Notes: a model not told the origin generated them from the letters alone. 64,000 nt of DNA from Hydractinia symbiolongicarpus (GCF_029227915.1 NC_079879.1:7194001-7258000), one strand, 5' to 3'; shown: positions 34,813-46,462, counted from the first letter of the stretch. A program made the numbers and translations.

Positions 34813-36918
34813 CATTAAGTCATAAAATTATTTTTTTGCTTGAAATGAGTTTGCAGTAAGACATTTTACAACTGTACCGAGTTTCATCACTTAAGCATAA
34901 GTTGTTTAGAGTTTATAACCCGTGAAAACTTTGTGCTGTCCCCCATGTTACATGAGAAAAAAGACCCGGGTATAATTGGGCAAAAATCCCTGCTGAAGCA
35001 CATTATAAGTAAAGATCTATGTTGTTAAACATTTTTATTAAAGAAAAACAGTGTATTTCTATTTAAATTAGTGAAGGTTGTTTTCATTAGTGGTTACTTT
35101 TCCTATGTGTACGTACTAGCTACGTACTATTTTCACGTTAAAGTTGACAAAGGTTAACGTAGCGCACTTATAATTAATTTTCTCACATTCGGTCTTTTTA
35201 CACAAGACAATAAATATACTTTCAAGCGAAACAACCTTTTCAAAATAGAAAATAAAATAAAATCGCACTAAAAATAAATCGTACTAATTTGTGAGAGTTG
35301 GGTTAATAAAGAAAGAAAAGTGTCAATTTTTGTACTTTCGTTTTCGTTTTTTTTTATACTTTCACTAATTACAATTTTTAATTAAACTTTAATATTGGGA
35401 AAAATAGGATGACAGTAAAAGCGAAAGTGAAAATTTTCAAGTTAAAAACACATAAATTGAAAATTTTCAACACATGTTGTAAACACTATTAAAAATTCTT
35501 TCCTTTTCAATCTATTTTTAAAATGTTACTTTTTCATAAGTTAAATTCGATTCAGCCTCAATTATGCTTAGCATTTCAAAAATCTAAGCCGGAACAATAT
35601 TTTAGATAAGCGAGAAATTCTTCACTATATTTAAGTACTTTTAAATATTTCAAACGTTTTATCAATCAAACCTTTTTTAAAGTCATAGAATTGCTTTCTT
35701 GCAACATATGTAAAAATAAAATTTTCCCTAAAAGCAACAACCAGTCTTAAAAAATTGTTAATAAAGTGAAAAGTATAGCAAGCCTGACATGATATGCTTG
35801 TATTTTTCCCAAGCCATGCTCTTAATATTATTGCTTTAGACATTTTCAGCTCCATCATGCTTATAATTTTAAAAGCTTCAATTTTTTTTAAAAAAAATCC
35901 AGAGCAACTTAATTTTGCGTGGATAACAACGTGTTTTTCCATATCGAGATATGAAAAATTAAACCGCGTAAAAGATGTACTTCATGTGAAATGATGTTAC
36001 TTAAATTTTGCATCAACTAGCTTATTAAATATTTTTCGCAAGCTGAAACTTCCCAGAGCTAAATTTTCGAGAAATTAAAGGATTTCGCTTTCGCCGATGA
36101 AGAATGATAAAAAGTCACTCTCACAAACTTTCGCAAAGTTACATGTTATATATTCTTTCTAATGCATTCTTTTAAAATAATAAGGAGAGCCAAAATTTAT
36201 AACCCATGAATTGATCCTAATCTTATCTTTTGTTATACATTACAAGTACACTAATAACTTAAAATTTTTAGCATTTTAAATTTGACTACATAGAATAAAA
36301 TATTTAAGTACAAAAGTGAAAACTCCAACTCCAACAGCGCTTTCTCAAAATAACCTTTTCATCTCTAACCCCATGTCCTTCGATAAACAAGAACTGCGTC
36401 CGAAAACGACCTGTTGAATGAATTAAGTACATATCGCTCTTCTCTAATGGGCCCATTTTAAATTATAGCAACTTTAAGGCGAAATCACCGCAAGACTCCA
36501 TTTCGTTTTTAGAGCTGGAGGGGTACTTCTTAGAGAAAACGCTTGACTACGAACCGGCAATTCGCCTATGAAAGTTTTTCCGCCTTTTTGCAATCATTAC
36601 GGATTTTGTGGTACACACAGACACAATAGAACTATTAACATAGAGACGAAGTTCAGGATTCCTTATTTTCTTTAGGATTTAAACTCTAATTGGTTCTAAT
36701 TTGCTAGAGAATAAAACGTGGTTGACTGCTTAGTCTTAACTTTCTGTGACACCGGTACATCTTCAGAAATAATTACTAATAATTTACTGTACAAGTTAAA
36801 ATACGAAAAATTGTTTCACGTGAAACTGTATTTGTTGACAACGCTTTATTTCAAATTTAATGTCATATTAAATGTTTTTAATTAGACATAAAATATTCTA
36901 TTGGAATACTGCATTAAA

Positions 36919-37022
36919 ACTAGTCGATGGCCCGTGAATATATACGGACGAACCCGTCCCTTCTTACTGCATTTACTACTTTACATAACAGACAGACAGA
37001 CATATACGGGCATTATAATATG
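36919..37022. mobile_element. MITE-like element, second copy
   Basis: ACTAGTCGATGGCCCGTG at the left and GACAGACATATACGGGCATTATAATA at the right correspond, in inverse orientation, to the element at 33233-33340. It sits about 240 bp downstream of the GPCR 3 stop codon. Confidence 0.75.
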
Positions 37023-37259
37023 GATCTTACAACTTAATTTATCTTTTTTTTATTTAAATAATATAATAAAAATTAATTCTCATTTAGGAACTGAACGAAT
37101 TCTTTTTATGTAAATTCCAACACCTTTTCCTATGTAATATTTAAGTATGACAAAATAATAATTGTGACATGCCAAGATTTCAACTAGCAAACATAATTTC
37201 TTTTGTCATTTGTCTTGTCCATCTTTAGTTATTTAAAGAGACCTAGAACCATTGACCAA

Positions 37260-38240
37260 TCAGATATCTGTATTACTTGTTTCAACACTTCTCAAGTAGT
37301 TCTCTTCCATGGTAATTTTGTTCTTAGATACAATTCGATTTGCTTCGTTCATTTGAAAGAAGAACACCAGTAACTTTTGTTGTACTTTCTTGTTTAACGC
37401 AATAAAAATGATTGCATTGATAAACGCATTGCAATATGTCAGAGTATAACTCAAAACCAAATAAAATTCCAATCCAGTTTTTTGTTTCTTTTTTTCGCGT
37501 ATGATCCAATGCATTGTCGACAGTGTATTGTAAGGGAAGAAACAGATGAATACAGCTGGTAGGATTCTTGAAGCAACTTTTGCCATAACTTTATCAATCC
37601 TTTTTAAGCCAGCCAGTCTGTTCATATTTTGGCTATGTTTCCTGGCTGCAATTATACCCATTAGATAGATTGGAAACAAGGTAAACCCAAGGAAAATATC
37701 ATAAGCAGCTCCGATTTTAAATGCGATCAGAAAAAAGTCGAAAGCGATTCCAAATACGTTTAAACAGGCTTGGAGTAGTGATAGGAAGATCAGAATCAGT
37801 AAAACTGTTTTTTCGTTACGATTCATCACATTATTCATATTGATGTTTAAAAATCGCAATCGAATCAAGCGATCACAAGCTATCACAATAAGAAAATAAA
37901 ATGACGTGTGAGTGAGGAAAACAGTACAAAAATACGAAGCATTTTCCAATCCACATTGTATTGTTTTTGATTCAAAAGTATGGATGAGTATAAGTGTAAA
38001 AAATGGTTGTGAAATTAAGGCTGAACAACAATCGCATATACTGAGATAGAAAATAAACTTCACTGATGTGTTCTTTAGTTGTTTGGAAGCATAAATTCCA
38101 TAAATGACAGCAACATTTGTGAATAAATTGATAACGCTGATTGTAATGTTGATGCATGCAAAAACAACACGATCTGTTCTTGTTAAATTGTAAAGAACTG
38201 TGTATGGTGTGATGCAAGAATATTTTTCCTCCATTTTCAT
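37260..38240 (-). CDS. Class A (rhodopsin-like) GPCR 3
   Basis: An intronless 326-residue receptor, start MKMEEKYSCITPY at 38240. All family hallmarks of GPCR 1 are kept: NLT glycosylation site, TNVAV, LSICD, the extracellular Cys, DRL, FICFFPY and NAIIF. Residues following the NINMNN loop differ sharply: MNRNEKTVLLILIFLSLLQ replaces the MNQKRKFIIIILSMLSLSQ shared by GPCR 1 and 2, whereas the flanks are nearly identical. This looks like a short conversion tract in segment 4. The tail ends in ETSNTDI, close to the ISKTEQ-type tails of GPCR 1 and 4. Confidence 0.92.
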   Translation of the reverse strand: MKMEEKYSCITPYTVLYNLTRTDRVVFACINITISVINLFTNVAVIYGIYASKQLKNTSVKFIFYLSICDCCSALISQPFFTLILIHTFESKTIQCGLENASYFCTVFLTHTSFYFLIVIACDRLIRLRFLNINMNNVMNRNEKTVLLILIFLSLLQACLNVFGIAFDFFLIAFKIGAAYDIFLGFTLFPIYLMGIIAARKHSQNMNRLAGLKRIDKVMAKVASRILPAVFICFFPYNTLSTMHWIIREKKKQKTGLEFYLVLSYTLTYCNAFINAIIFIALNKKVQQKLLVFFFQMNEANRIVSKNKITMEENYLRSVETSNTDI

Positions 38241-41076
38241 AAATACAAAACGCAGGCGTCTTAGTAGCTTTTAACCTTTTCTAATAACAACGAACTTTCT
38301 TTTCTGAAACTCTTTCTCTCTCTCTTATTCATTTAATATGTTTTCAATTTAAGTGCTGACGTAAACTTGTTTTGATTAAGATTAGCTAAATTAAATTCTC
38401 AGAAGCATACCGCACAAATTTGTAATTTTTTAATTTGCATAACCTCAACTTTTGATCTCAAAATTTTACAGCCTAAGCTAACAGCTATGTAATATGATAT
38501 TGAAATATGTGAAAGGATGTTGTGACTAAAAAGACTTTCGAATTCTTATTTCCAAATATCATTTTTTTAAAAAATTTTATCACTTTATGTCACATACTAT
38601 TTTAAGGGAACAACATATTTCCAGAAGAAATTTTTACGAAACATATTTTTGCGGACAAGTTGCCTCAAAATGCTTTATTTTGCAGAACATATTTTTGTGG
38701 ATTATAGGTTCTTCTAAAATTTGTGGAATTATTTCTTGCTACGATTGTGAAGATTCAGGCGTTTTAGATGAAGCAAAAATAGTATTAAGCCTGATAAAGC
38801 TTTCAGATATCAAGGTACTTTAGGGGAACAAACAAGAACCCGGTGGTTCACAGGAAATTGGTGTAAACCTAAGAAGTTCAAATTTGCGGAAGAAAAGTTT
38901 GCAAATGATTGGTTTTAAAAATACTCTGAGCACTTTGGCATGTTGCAGCACTGAGCAGCCTAATGATTTTTAGCATTTTGAAGTCCTCGTGTTCGACTCC
39001 TTCATTATATAGGAAACATTTATCTTTAATTTACTCTTTACAATTGGAGTAGTTGTACGAAGCTACAAATACAATACACTACAGTAAAAACCAGCCCTCA
39101 AGTGATTCCAGCTTACACCAAACTAGAAACACTTCTAGAGAAAGAGATATGTTTTTTTGACTTTCACCAGCCATTTTATTTTTTTATACTGTAAAAGGAA
39201 GAGCGCATTTCTATTGAAAATTGGTAGTTGCCTATTTTCGTTGTAATTGTAATAGATTCTTCTTTATTTACATACCGCGTGTTTTGAAAATATTGTAATA
39301 GTATATGTAATCCCCTGCTACAACCTTTAGGTAGGTTTTGTCCAATACAAGGATCTTTTAAACAAGCTTGAAATAAATATAATTAAACCTTCTGTGACTC
39401 CTATGTACTTTCTTTACGTTGTTTCGCCTTCACTAATTACAATACTTGTAATTAAACTTTAATATTAGAAAAAAACGACAGTAATAGAGAAAGTGAAAAT
39501 TGTCAACTTGAACAAACGCCATGATATAAAAGCGATTATATTTTGTTTTTAGTACTTCTGTCTTCTCAAGGAGTATTAAAAACGGTATAATATAAAACTG
39601 CGAGATTATTGAGTAGGTTATCCTAACAAATGGAACTACTTAAAATGTTCCACAATTCAGACAATTTTAACAGTAATGAAATCAGTTCAGATGATGAATA
39701 AAAGGCAAAAATAAAACGTTATGTCATTTTTCATTGCGTGTATGCTAACGAATCTTTTTGCTATATTAAAATCATGTCCTAATATCAATTCCTCTTATCG
39801 GCCCCGTAAAATTAAATAAAATGACCTCAGAACTTTTACTACTAGTTGGACGTTTGCTTACTTTCTTTTTCAAAAACACGCGTCAACAACCTCGTCAATA
39901 GGACATTTTGTCGTGACGGAGATAGATAATCAGTGGATAACCAATGATAGCCAAGAAAAAAATAAATATTTGCTTATGCACTTTTTTAAAATTATGAACA
40001 ATCAACTAAATTTTTCTTTCATGTCTATCAATTTTTTTTGAAAGTTCTTTGAAGATATTGAAAATGGCACAAATTGGTTTCCGTAACTTCCAGTATACTA
40101 TCTTTGTGTACTACAGTAAACAAGCACAGTCAGTGAGCCAATTCAGGACAAAAACATCATGATGATACTAAATTATTGCGACCTAGTCTAAAATTGATGC
40201 AAACTGGCTCCATTTTGACAAAAATTTGGCATGGTATAAGCGTGCTAAAAATTGTCATAAATTGCTGATTGTATGTCATTAAAAAGATATTTTAGGCAAA
40301 TGAGTAAATAATGTTTTTACACCCAGCACAGATTTCTCTCCAAACTAGATCACAAAATTGATCTTGTATGATGTTCAAATTTTGATTATTTTTCCTCCGT
40401 CATCACATTAATTCTTTTGCTATTTTTTTCTTTTTGTGATTACAACACCATTTTCGCAAATAAAAATATAATTAAAAGATATGTTCCAATGTTAGCACCT
40501 GGAACTCTAGCGTAGCCAACTATCAACTTCAGATCTTGACATTAGACGGTTATAATAAGAGAACAATTTCCGTTATTTTAGCAACATAATGTAACATGCA
40601 CAAAACTTTTATTTTCTACCGGACAGTACCTTTAATAGCACAGGAAATCTGCAACTTTTAGCAGATTTTAATTTTCAACAGGTAATAATCGAACGAACAT
40701 TTAAATCAAAGAATATTTTTTTCCGAAATGAGTTTAAATTTACATGTTTTCAGGACAGCGTTCTCAGCAATAACTCACTTCTACAATTCAGGTCAAAATA
40801 TATTGGCAGTAAGCTACAAAAAGTGCAGTATAATCCTTTCCTACCCCCTCTCCCCCATTATCAATGTTTGGAAACGTGTTAGCACAACTTTTGAACATTG
40901 ATAATGGGGGAAAGGGGCTTTGTACTTATCTTGCTCTTACTACACGTGTAAAAAGGGTTTACTGCCATTTTTTCTGACCGGTATTGTAGTATCTACTACA
41001 TATTTTTACATATGTTCAAGTAATGTCTATTTATTCAGTTTTATTAACCAAGATTCATTTATATTTTTTTTGTGCT
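38241..41076. other. Interval between GPCR 3 and cysteine-rich gene E
   Basis: AT-rich, with the repeat shared with 35333-35443 at about 39402-39500 and a MITE at 40783-40987. The frame 38587-38823 shows no domain. A possible decayed tRNA-like B box (GTGTTCGACTCC) lies near 38990. Confidence 0.5.
40783..40987 (-). mobile_element. MITE of the CAATCCCGGTC family, second complete copy
   Basis: Reverse-oriented copy of 7032-7231, with ends ACAATTCAGGTCAAAA and CTGACCGGTATTGT and the same nested TATCAATGTT / AACATTGATA core between CCCCC and GGGGG arms. TA lies directly outside both ends, compatible with a TA target duplication, but the other copy does not confirm this. Confidence 0.85.
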
Positions 41077-43033
41077 TCATTTCGTGACGTGAAAGGTATG
41101 TCCTGCCTCTCTTCTTCTTTCAACATAACCTGGCGTCACACATAATTTGTTCCTAAAAAAACAAGGAACGTTGATGATTATTACCCAGACTCTTTTTTGG
41201 GGGGGTGATATGGGGCAATAATATGTGTAAAAGAGGCAAGCAACTCTGGGAATGAGTTGGTGTTTATAACTGGTACATTTCGGTAGCACGCATCTTTAGC
41301 AGAATAAATACTTAGTTATTTGCGACAAATTTTCAAAAGTTTTTTCCATTGTTCACAGAAAATAAAAAAGTAACTATTGATTATTTTAACTTCTTTGTGG
41401 ATTCCAACCAACAGTTGACTGCCCTCTTCCTCCCCTGCGACTGTAACTATGTTACATTGCTATCAGATGTACATATAGCGTTAACATATCAAACCAGTTC
41501 GCCGCCAATAGGCGCCTGCAAACGAACTGACAATGGAGTGGGGACTTTCTGGTTACAAGCACAATGCTACACTATCTCTGCTACATAAACACAGTGATAA
41601 TTCGGTTAAGGATCCCATTTGGAGTACAAAATTGAGAGAAACTTTAAATTCCGGGGGCATTTTATCTACCGAACATCCTTGAAGATCAAACTTGTTTCAA
41701 GGGTGTTGTCCTTAGTGATAACAAGGCAAAGAGACCCCGGGACGAGCAGCTTTAGAATAAACCTAACGCAAAGTGATACTATTAGTTCACTTACTGATGA
41801 GTGAGTGTGTAGGGACAGTACACATCGCATACATCTGCCATGATTTTCCCTTTATTATGCCCTGTTTCTATAATCTCAGCATTAGTTCCAGTCCATCCCA
41901 AACAACACAAACATCGACCGTTGTTCAAACATTTACCCTCGCTTCTTTCGCATTTTGGATCGCATGGAGGTACATCATCATTAGTTTTCTTACATGTTGG
42001 GTTTCTAAAAATGATAACGGGTGATGCGTATATTTTATTATACACACCTTTAATTTCTATTTTTAAACATCAATCGAAACATTTTTGTGAAAGGTATGTT
42101 TACACTTACGGAACTCCTTCACCTAAGAACGGGCATTCTCTGTCACAATAGAGAGCAAGATACGTCTTTAGGGTGTAGTCGTAATTAGCACGAGGGCCAG
42201 ACCATCCGCGACAGCATTTGCAATGATAACCATAGGACTTTCCTCGATTTGTGAGATAGCATTTTCCTTGACTTGTGGAACATTTTGAATGACACTCAGG
42301 CCGTTTGGTTGGTTTCGGTACAATGCAGGCTTGATTTCTAAACAAAAAATCCCAAATAAGTGATACATGTTCAAGAACACAAATATGAAGCAAAATGATT
42401 TATTCTCTGGATTTTTATCTGTGATTAGTTGATATGTTTGATCGTTCTCTAACTTCTCCTTTCTTTATATCGAGTCTCTTTTTGTCAATATTATATATGT
42501 CAATAACAATAAGAAAATCACAGAAATAACATTAATAACAGCTTATGCATATCACTAAATCAATTTTCTTTTACCTTGTGAGAAAAACAAAAAGAAAAAA
42601 ACTCTTAAAAATCTAAACACAAAACTCACCGCACGTGATGAGTGTAGTGACAAGCACTTAAACAGTTATCAGCTCTGATTCGATTTTTACCCCAAGCTGG
42701 ATCATCCGTATCAGGAACCCACTCAGCATTTGGGCCAGTCCAGCCATACATACACAAGCATTTCGGTTTAGCTCCAGGATACTTGATGCACCACCCACCT
42801 GGATAACATCCAGAGCAGTGCCCACATTCCAAACCAACACCATGACACATCCTTAAGTTAGGATTTAGTCCTGATTGAGCTGGATCTTCAATTACTTTAT
42901 TAATATCCGCAGCGTTCACGTCTAGCTCATCTTCTGATAAGTCGTCGAAATCGACGTCATCGACCAGCTGACACCTTCCAGAGTTGGAAAGAAAGCAAGC
43001 AAGCGCTGTTATGAATACGATCTTAATTTTCAT
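41077..43033 (-). CDS. Secreted three-module cysteine-rich protein E, with acidic propeptide-like insert
   Basis: Exons 43033-42630, 42337-42110, 42004-41795 and 41152-41077, all introns GT-AG and phase 2; 305 residues. It has a signal peptide (IVFITALACFLSNSG), then an acidic stretch of about 30 residues absent from proteins A-D (DDVDFDDLSEDELDVNAAD), then the same three modules. Module 2 carries about eight extra residues between its third and fourth cysteines (KCYLTNRGKSYGYHCKCC), and module 3 has GWTGT in place of GWTGP. The tail exon gives NKLCVTPGYVERRREAGH. It lies outside the duplicated block, is clearly diverged from A-D, and keeps every module cysteine, so it may represent an older family member. 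The acidic insert may be a propeptide; that is inference. Confidence 0.86.
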
Positions 43034-43073
43034 TTTGTTGCGTTAAAGAATGGCTAGCTTGATTTAGTCGCAG

Positions 43074-43081
43074 TATTTATA
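43074..43081 (-). promoter_or_regulatory. TATA box of cysteine-rich gene E
   Basis: TATAAATA on the minus strand, 41 bp upstream of the ATG. Confidence 0.65.
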
Positions 43082-43881
43082 GTACTCGAAGATACATTAA
43101 AAAAACACCAAAATGTAATAACATTTTCAATAATTTTGTAATCATGTTATTTGCGACTATAGAAAATATATATAGCGGAAGTAATTTTCTTCCTGTTGGC
43201 TTCAAATAACATCTTTTTATTTCGGACAAGACAGAATTTTAACATTTTGCGGGCATTTAAAATTAGCGAAAAAATTTTAAATATTCGATTCTGTCACAAT
43301 TAAATTCTGCATCAATTAAGTATTTAATGACAGAAACTTTCGCTGGAAGAAAATTTAGCGGTTTTTGTTTTTGTTTTATTGATAAACTTAAAGCTTACAA
43401 CAATGAACAAGCTGAATAAAATATTTCCATTTCGGACAGGGCAGAATCTTTTAATTTTTGTGAACATTAAAAATTACTAAACAAAACAGACTACCTAAAG
43501 TTAGAAAAACAAAACGTAAATTTTTTACTAATTTTGTATTTATTATTTCTCATAGTTTTAAGGTTTAAACCATCAATGGTAAAGGTATTATTAAACGGAT
43601 TTCCCAAATAATTGAATTGATGTAGTCATTTTAACCAGAATTTATTTGTCCCGACTCAAACAACTTCCCTAAACTTTTTCCTTCTTTTCCAAATATTTTT
43701 CCTATCAGCATAACCTTTCTGAGATTGCCTTTCCAATGGACTAGTTCATTCGCAGGATTTGTGAATTTTTTATATGAGTAGAAAAGTATATAAATAATCT
43801 AAATAAAACTACTGACCGTCTTCTCTAAATTAAAATCGTTGATAATGAGGTTGCACGCAAACTCAGACTGTTAGAGCATCA

Positions 43882-44605
43882 AGGCCGGTTTCCATACAGC
43901 TACATTTTGCGCCCAGTTGTAAAATGCGCCGCGACTTTTATCACATATACCGAACCATTTTCATTTAGCGATTTTTTGCTTATGTGTTTTTTGCAAAACA
44001 TGGCTGATGTAAACAGACGATATTTGTTGCTGCAAAATTTGAGAATAGTCCTAGCAATATTTTTATGGCGTAGAAATAAACAACGTTGTAAAATACGTAA
44101 GAAAAACATGTGGATGAGACGACTTTCCATAGAAAGAAGAATCAAAGAACTATACAACGTTTTGCTTATGGATTTAATGTCGTCAGATCACGAGTAGTCT
44201 TTTTAAGTTTGTTTACAATGTTGTTTCTTTGTGCCTCCACAGACTCAATAATGTTATTTTGTTTTTCATCTACTTCACTTGATTGATATATATTCTGATT
44301 CTCTACATTCATTTGGATTTGACAAAAATTTAACACGGAAACGAGATGTTGCTAGCCATATTGAAATGATCTAATTAAAAATTCTTTCGTAATTCATGTA
44401 GATTGCTACCTTTTGATTGGCTGTTAAGCTGAAGCGCAAAATGTAGCTCGCAAAAAGTAGAGCCTGTTCAACTTTTTTTAAATCGCCCCAGCGCATGCAA
44501 AAGCGCGAGGTCAGTGACATTATTCTGATAATGCGCATGCGTAGATCAAAAGTCACGGCGCTTTTTACGACTGGGCGCAAAATGCAGTTGTATGGAAGCC
44601 GGCCT
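43882..44605 (+). mobile_element. Non-autonomous PIF/Harbinger element with transposase N-terminus relic
   Basis: Long inverted repeats of about 60 bp begin AGGCCGGTTTCCATACAGC at the left and are the complement of GAAGCCGGCCT at the right. Between them, the frame 43907-44197 ends in KKNMWMRRLSIERRIKELYN and LLMDLMSSDHE, which resembles the start of Harbinger transposases (W-V-R, R-x-x-x-G-x-x-x-x-L, then an acidic S/D-E segment). The DDE catalytic part is missing. TSDs are not clear. The first bases (AGGCCGG) equal those of the element at 45685-46409. Confidence 0.75.
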
Positions 44606-45666
44606 TCGGTTATTTTATCAACGATAGATTTGTGGAAAATGCATAATGCACGTCCACTACTAACAGAATAGCATGAAAATACCTTTATGGTTATTACTTC
44701 AACAAACTTAATGCCCACTCTGACCATGTTTTTAGCAAAGAATAACTGGATAAGAAAAAGCAGTATGTCTATTCGTAATTGTTTGTAACAAGAGTCTAAT
44801 TATTTGAAGGACTTGGTTCTATTTTAATGATTCCAGAAAAATTAAAATTAAATCCTTGTGCTCCTGTGAAAAATCCAACCCATTTTAAGACAGGCTTTTT
44901 AGAAGCTCTAAAAAAGTCGCGCCCCTCCTTTTCGACGAAAGAGTGTTGCCACAATAATTGACACAAATAGTTGTTAGCACATTGAATGACAATCAGTTCA
45001 GTCCAAAATGACAACATCATATATTTCCGACCCTGCAAAAATGGCTATAAAGTGGAGGAACATAAATTTTGGAATGTAAAAAAGTCTTCTAAATAATTTG
45101 CATGTGTTGATTAACTCGATAAGCGTATAAAAATGGCTGAGGATTTTTGACAATATTCTTCCTTGACCGCCTGTACCACGACAACAGACGTAACACCAAA
45201 ATTCATTCACTGTACTGAAGATAAAAATAATGCAAAAACACCAAATCTCAACTTGTGCTCCCTGCCCCAGCGTGGACAGTGTTAAGTGAAAGGTTTAACA
45301 TTCCTTTGTTTATTTATTTATTTGTTTATTTATTTTATTATTATGTTTTTAGCATGAATGTCATCTTTAGGTCCTATTCAAGAAAATATTAGAAAAAAAT
45401 ACATACAGTTGACTCTCCCTAATTCGAATTCCCACGGGAAAAAATTTTGTTTGAATTATAGAGAGATTCTAAATATAGAAAGTCTCTGTAATTCGGATTT
45501 TCAGCCTCCGAGAGTGTAAATTTGATCACAGAGATAAATTACGTTATTTCAAAATCAAGAAAACAAAAATCAAGTTTCATTCAAAGTTTATTTTCATAGT
45601 TCACACAAAAAAGAGACTCTATTTGAAAAACTGTTGATAATTTGATTGGTTTACATTGGAGAGACG
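44606..45666. other. Interval between Harbinger elements
   Basis: No gene seen. At 45405-45530 the sequence CAGTTGACTCTCCCTAATTCGAA and the following CTGTAATTCGGATTTTCAGCC look like one end of a pogo/Tigger-like transposon, but the other end was not found. A TTTATTTATT run lies near 45305-45345. Confidence 0.4.
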
Positions 45667-45684
45667 TACGGTGGCATGTATCTT

Positions 45685-46409
45685 AAGGCCGGGGCAAATC
45701 GAGGCAACTTTTTGAACAACAATACCCGTCAACATTTGTTGATGAACATGTTGACTCGATTTGCTATGGGTATCAACATGTTGACGAAGAAAAAAACCTC
45801 TAAAAATGTTGATCAACATTTATTAACTTTTTTATAAATGTTTTGCATGTTGCTACGATTTGCTTGGCAACATTTTTCAGCATTTTCGAATCATTTAATG
45901 GCAAATTCGAATGTTCTAGCACAAATTTGAATGTTTTTGTTCGAGTGCATACACGACTTGCATGAAAATAAAATCAAAACATAGAGATATATTCATTTTG
46001 AAATGGCGGAAGTCACTGTATTAGCTAATCCTGCTACTATCACTGCTGGTAACCAAAAATTTAAATGGAACGATGAATTAGTGGAGAAACTGATTGACCT
46101 ATACGAAGAAAGACACTGTCTCTGGGACATTTTAGATCGAAGCTACTCAAAAACAGATGTCAAGGAAAAGGTTCTCTTTGAAATAAAAGAAGAGATGGGC
46201 ATCTATTACCAATGCCAGCAATAAACATGCTGCAGCTTTCTTCTCCACCATTTTGAAAAATGAGAATGAATGGCCACGCTTCAGTAGAATGTAGTTGCTC
46301 AAAATGTTGACGAGAATGTTGACAAGGGTATAGCAAATCGTATCAACATTTTGCTCAAAATGTGGACGAGAATGTTAATCGAGAATGTTGATCGATTTGC
46401 CCCGGGCTT
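45685..46409 (+). mobile_element. PIF/Harbinger-like element carrying a MADF-domain ORF
   Basis: Ends AGGCCGGGGCAAATCGA and TCGATTTGCCCCGGGCT are inverted repeats (16 of 17), and TTA, the standard Harbinger target site, sits at both borders. Subterminal ATGTTGAC / GTCAACAT motifs recur in both halves. Outside the element, a 17-bp direct repeat TACGGTGGCATGTATCT stands on each side (45667-45683 and 46410-46426). Confidence 0.8.
46003..46224 (+). CDS. MADF/Myb-SANT-like protein, truncated, of Harbinger element
   Basis: A 73-residue frame starting at ATG 46003. Residues from about 20 on (FKWNDELVEKLIDLYEERHC, then LWDILDRSYSKTD and KVLFEIKEEMG) match the first two helices of a MADF DNA-binding domain: W-x-x-x-x-x-x-LI-x-L-Y-x-x-x-x-x-LWD. 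The domain stops before its third helix is complete, so the protein is truncated. Autonomous Harbinger transposons encode a Myb/SANT-like partner that helps the transposase enter the nucleus and bind the ends. This ORF, between Harbinger-like inverted repeats, is probably the remnant of that gene rather than a host gene. Confidence 0.65.
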   Translation: MAEVTVLANPATITAGNQKFKWNDELVEKLIDLYEERHCLWDILDRSYSKTDVKEKVLFEIKEEMGIYYQCQQ

Positions 46410-46462
46410 TACGGTGGCATGTATCTGCCAAAAAAGTCGTGCCTGTTTTATTTTTTTTAATT

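Larger units (their letters stand above)
33341..37259. other. Interval between GPCR 2 and GPCR 3
   Basis: AT-rich and apparently noncoding apart from the MITEs listed. The stretch 35333-35443 (CTTTCACTAATTACAA ... AATTAAACTTTAATATT ... AAAGTGAAAATT) recurs at about 39402-39500, upstream of GPCR 3, which suggests that flanking DNA was copied with the receptor genes. The minus frame 35631-35942 has no domain. Confidence 0.5.

Noticed and set aside
44371-44727. 118-codon minus-strand frame
   Set aside because: It overlaps the right inverted repeat of the Harbinger element and extends into unrelated flank.
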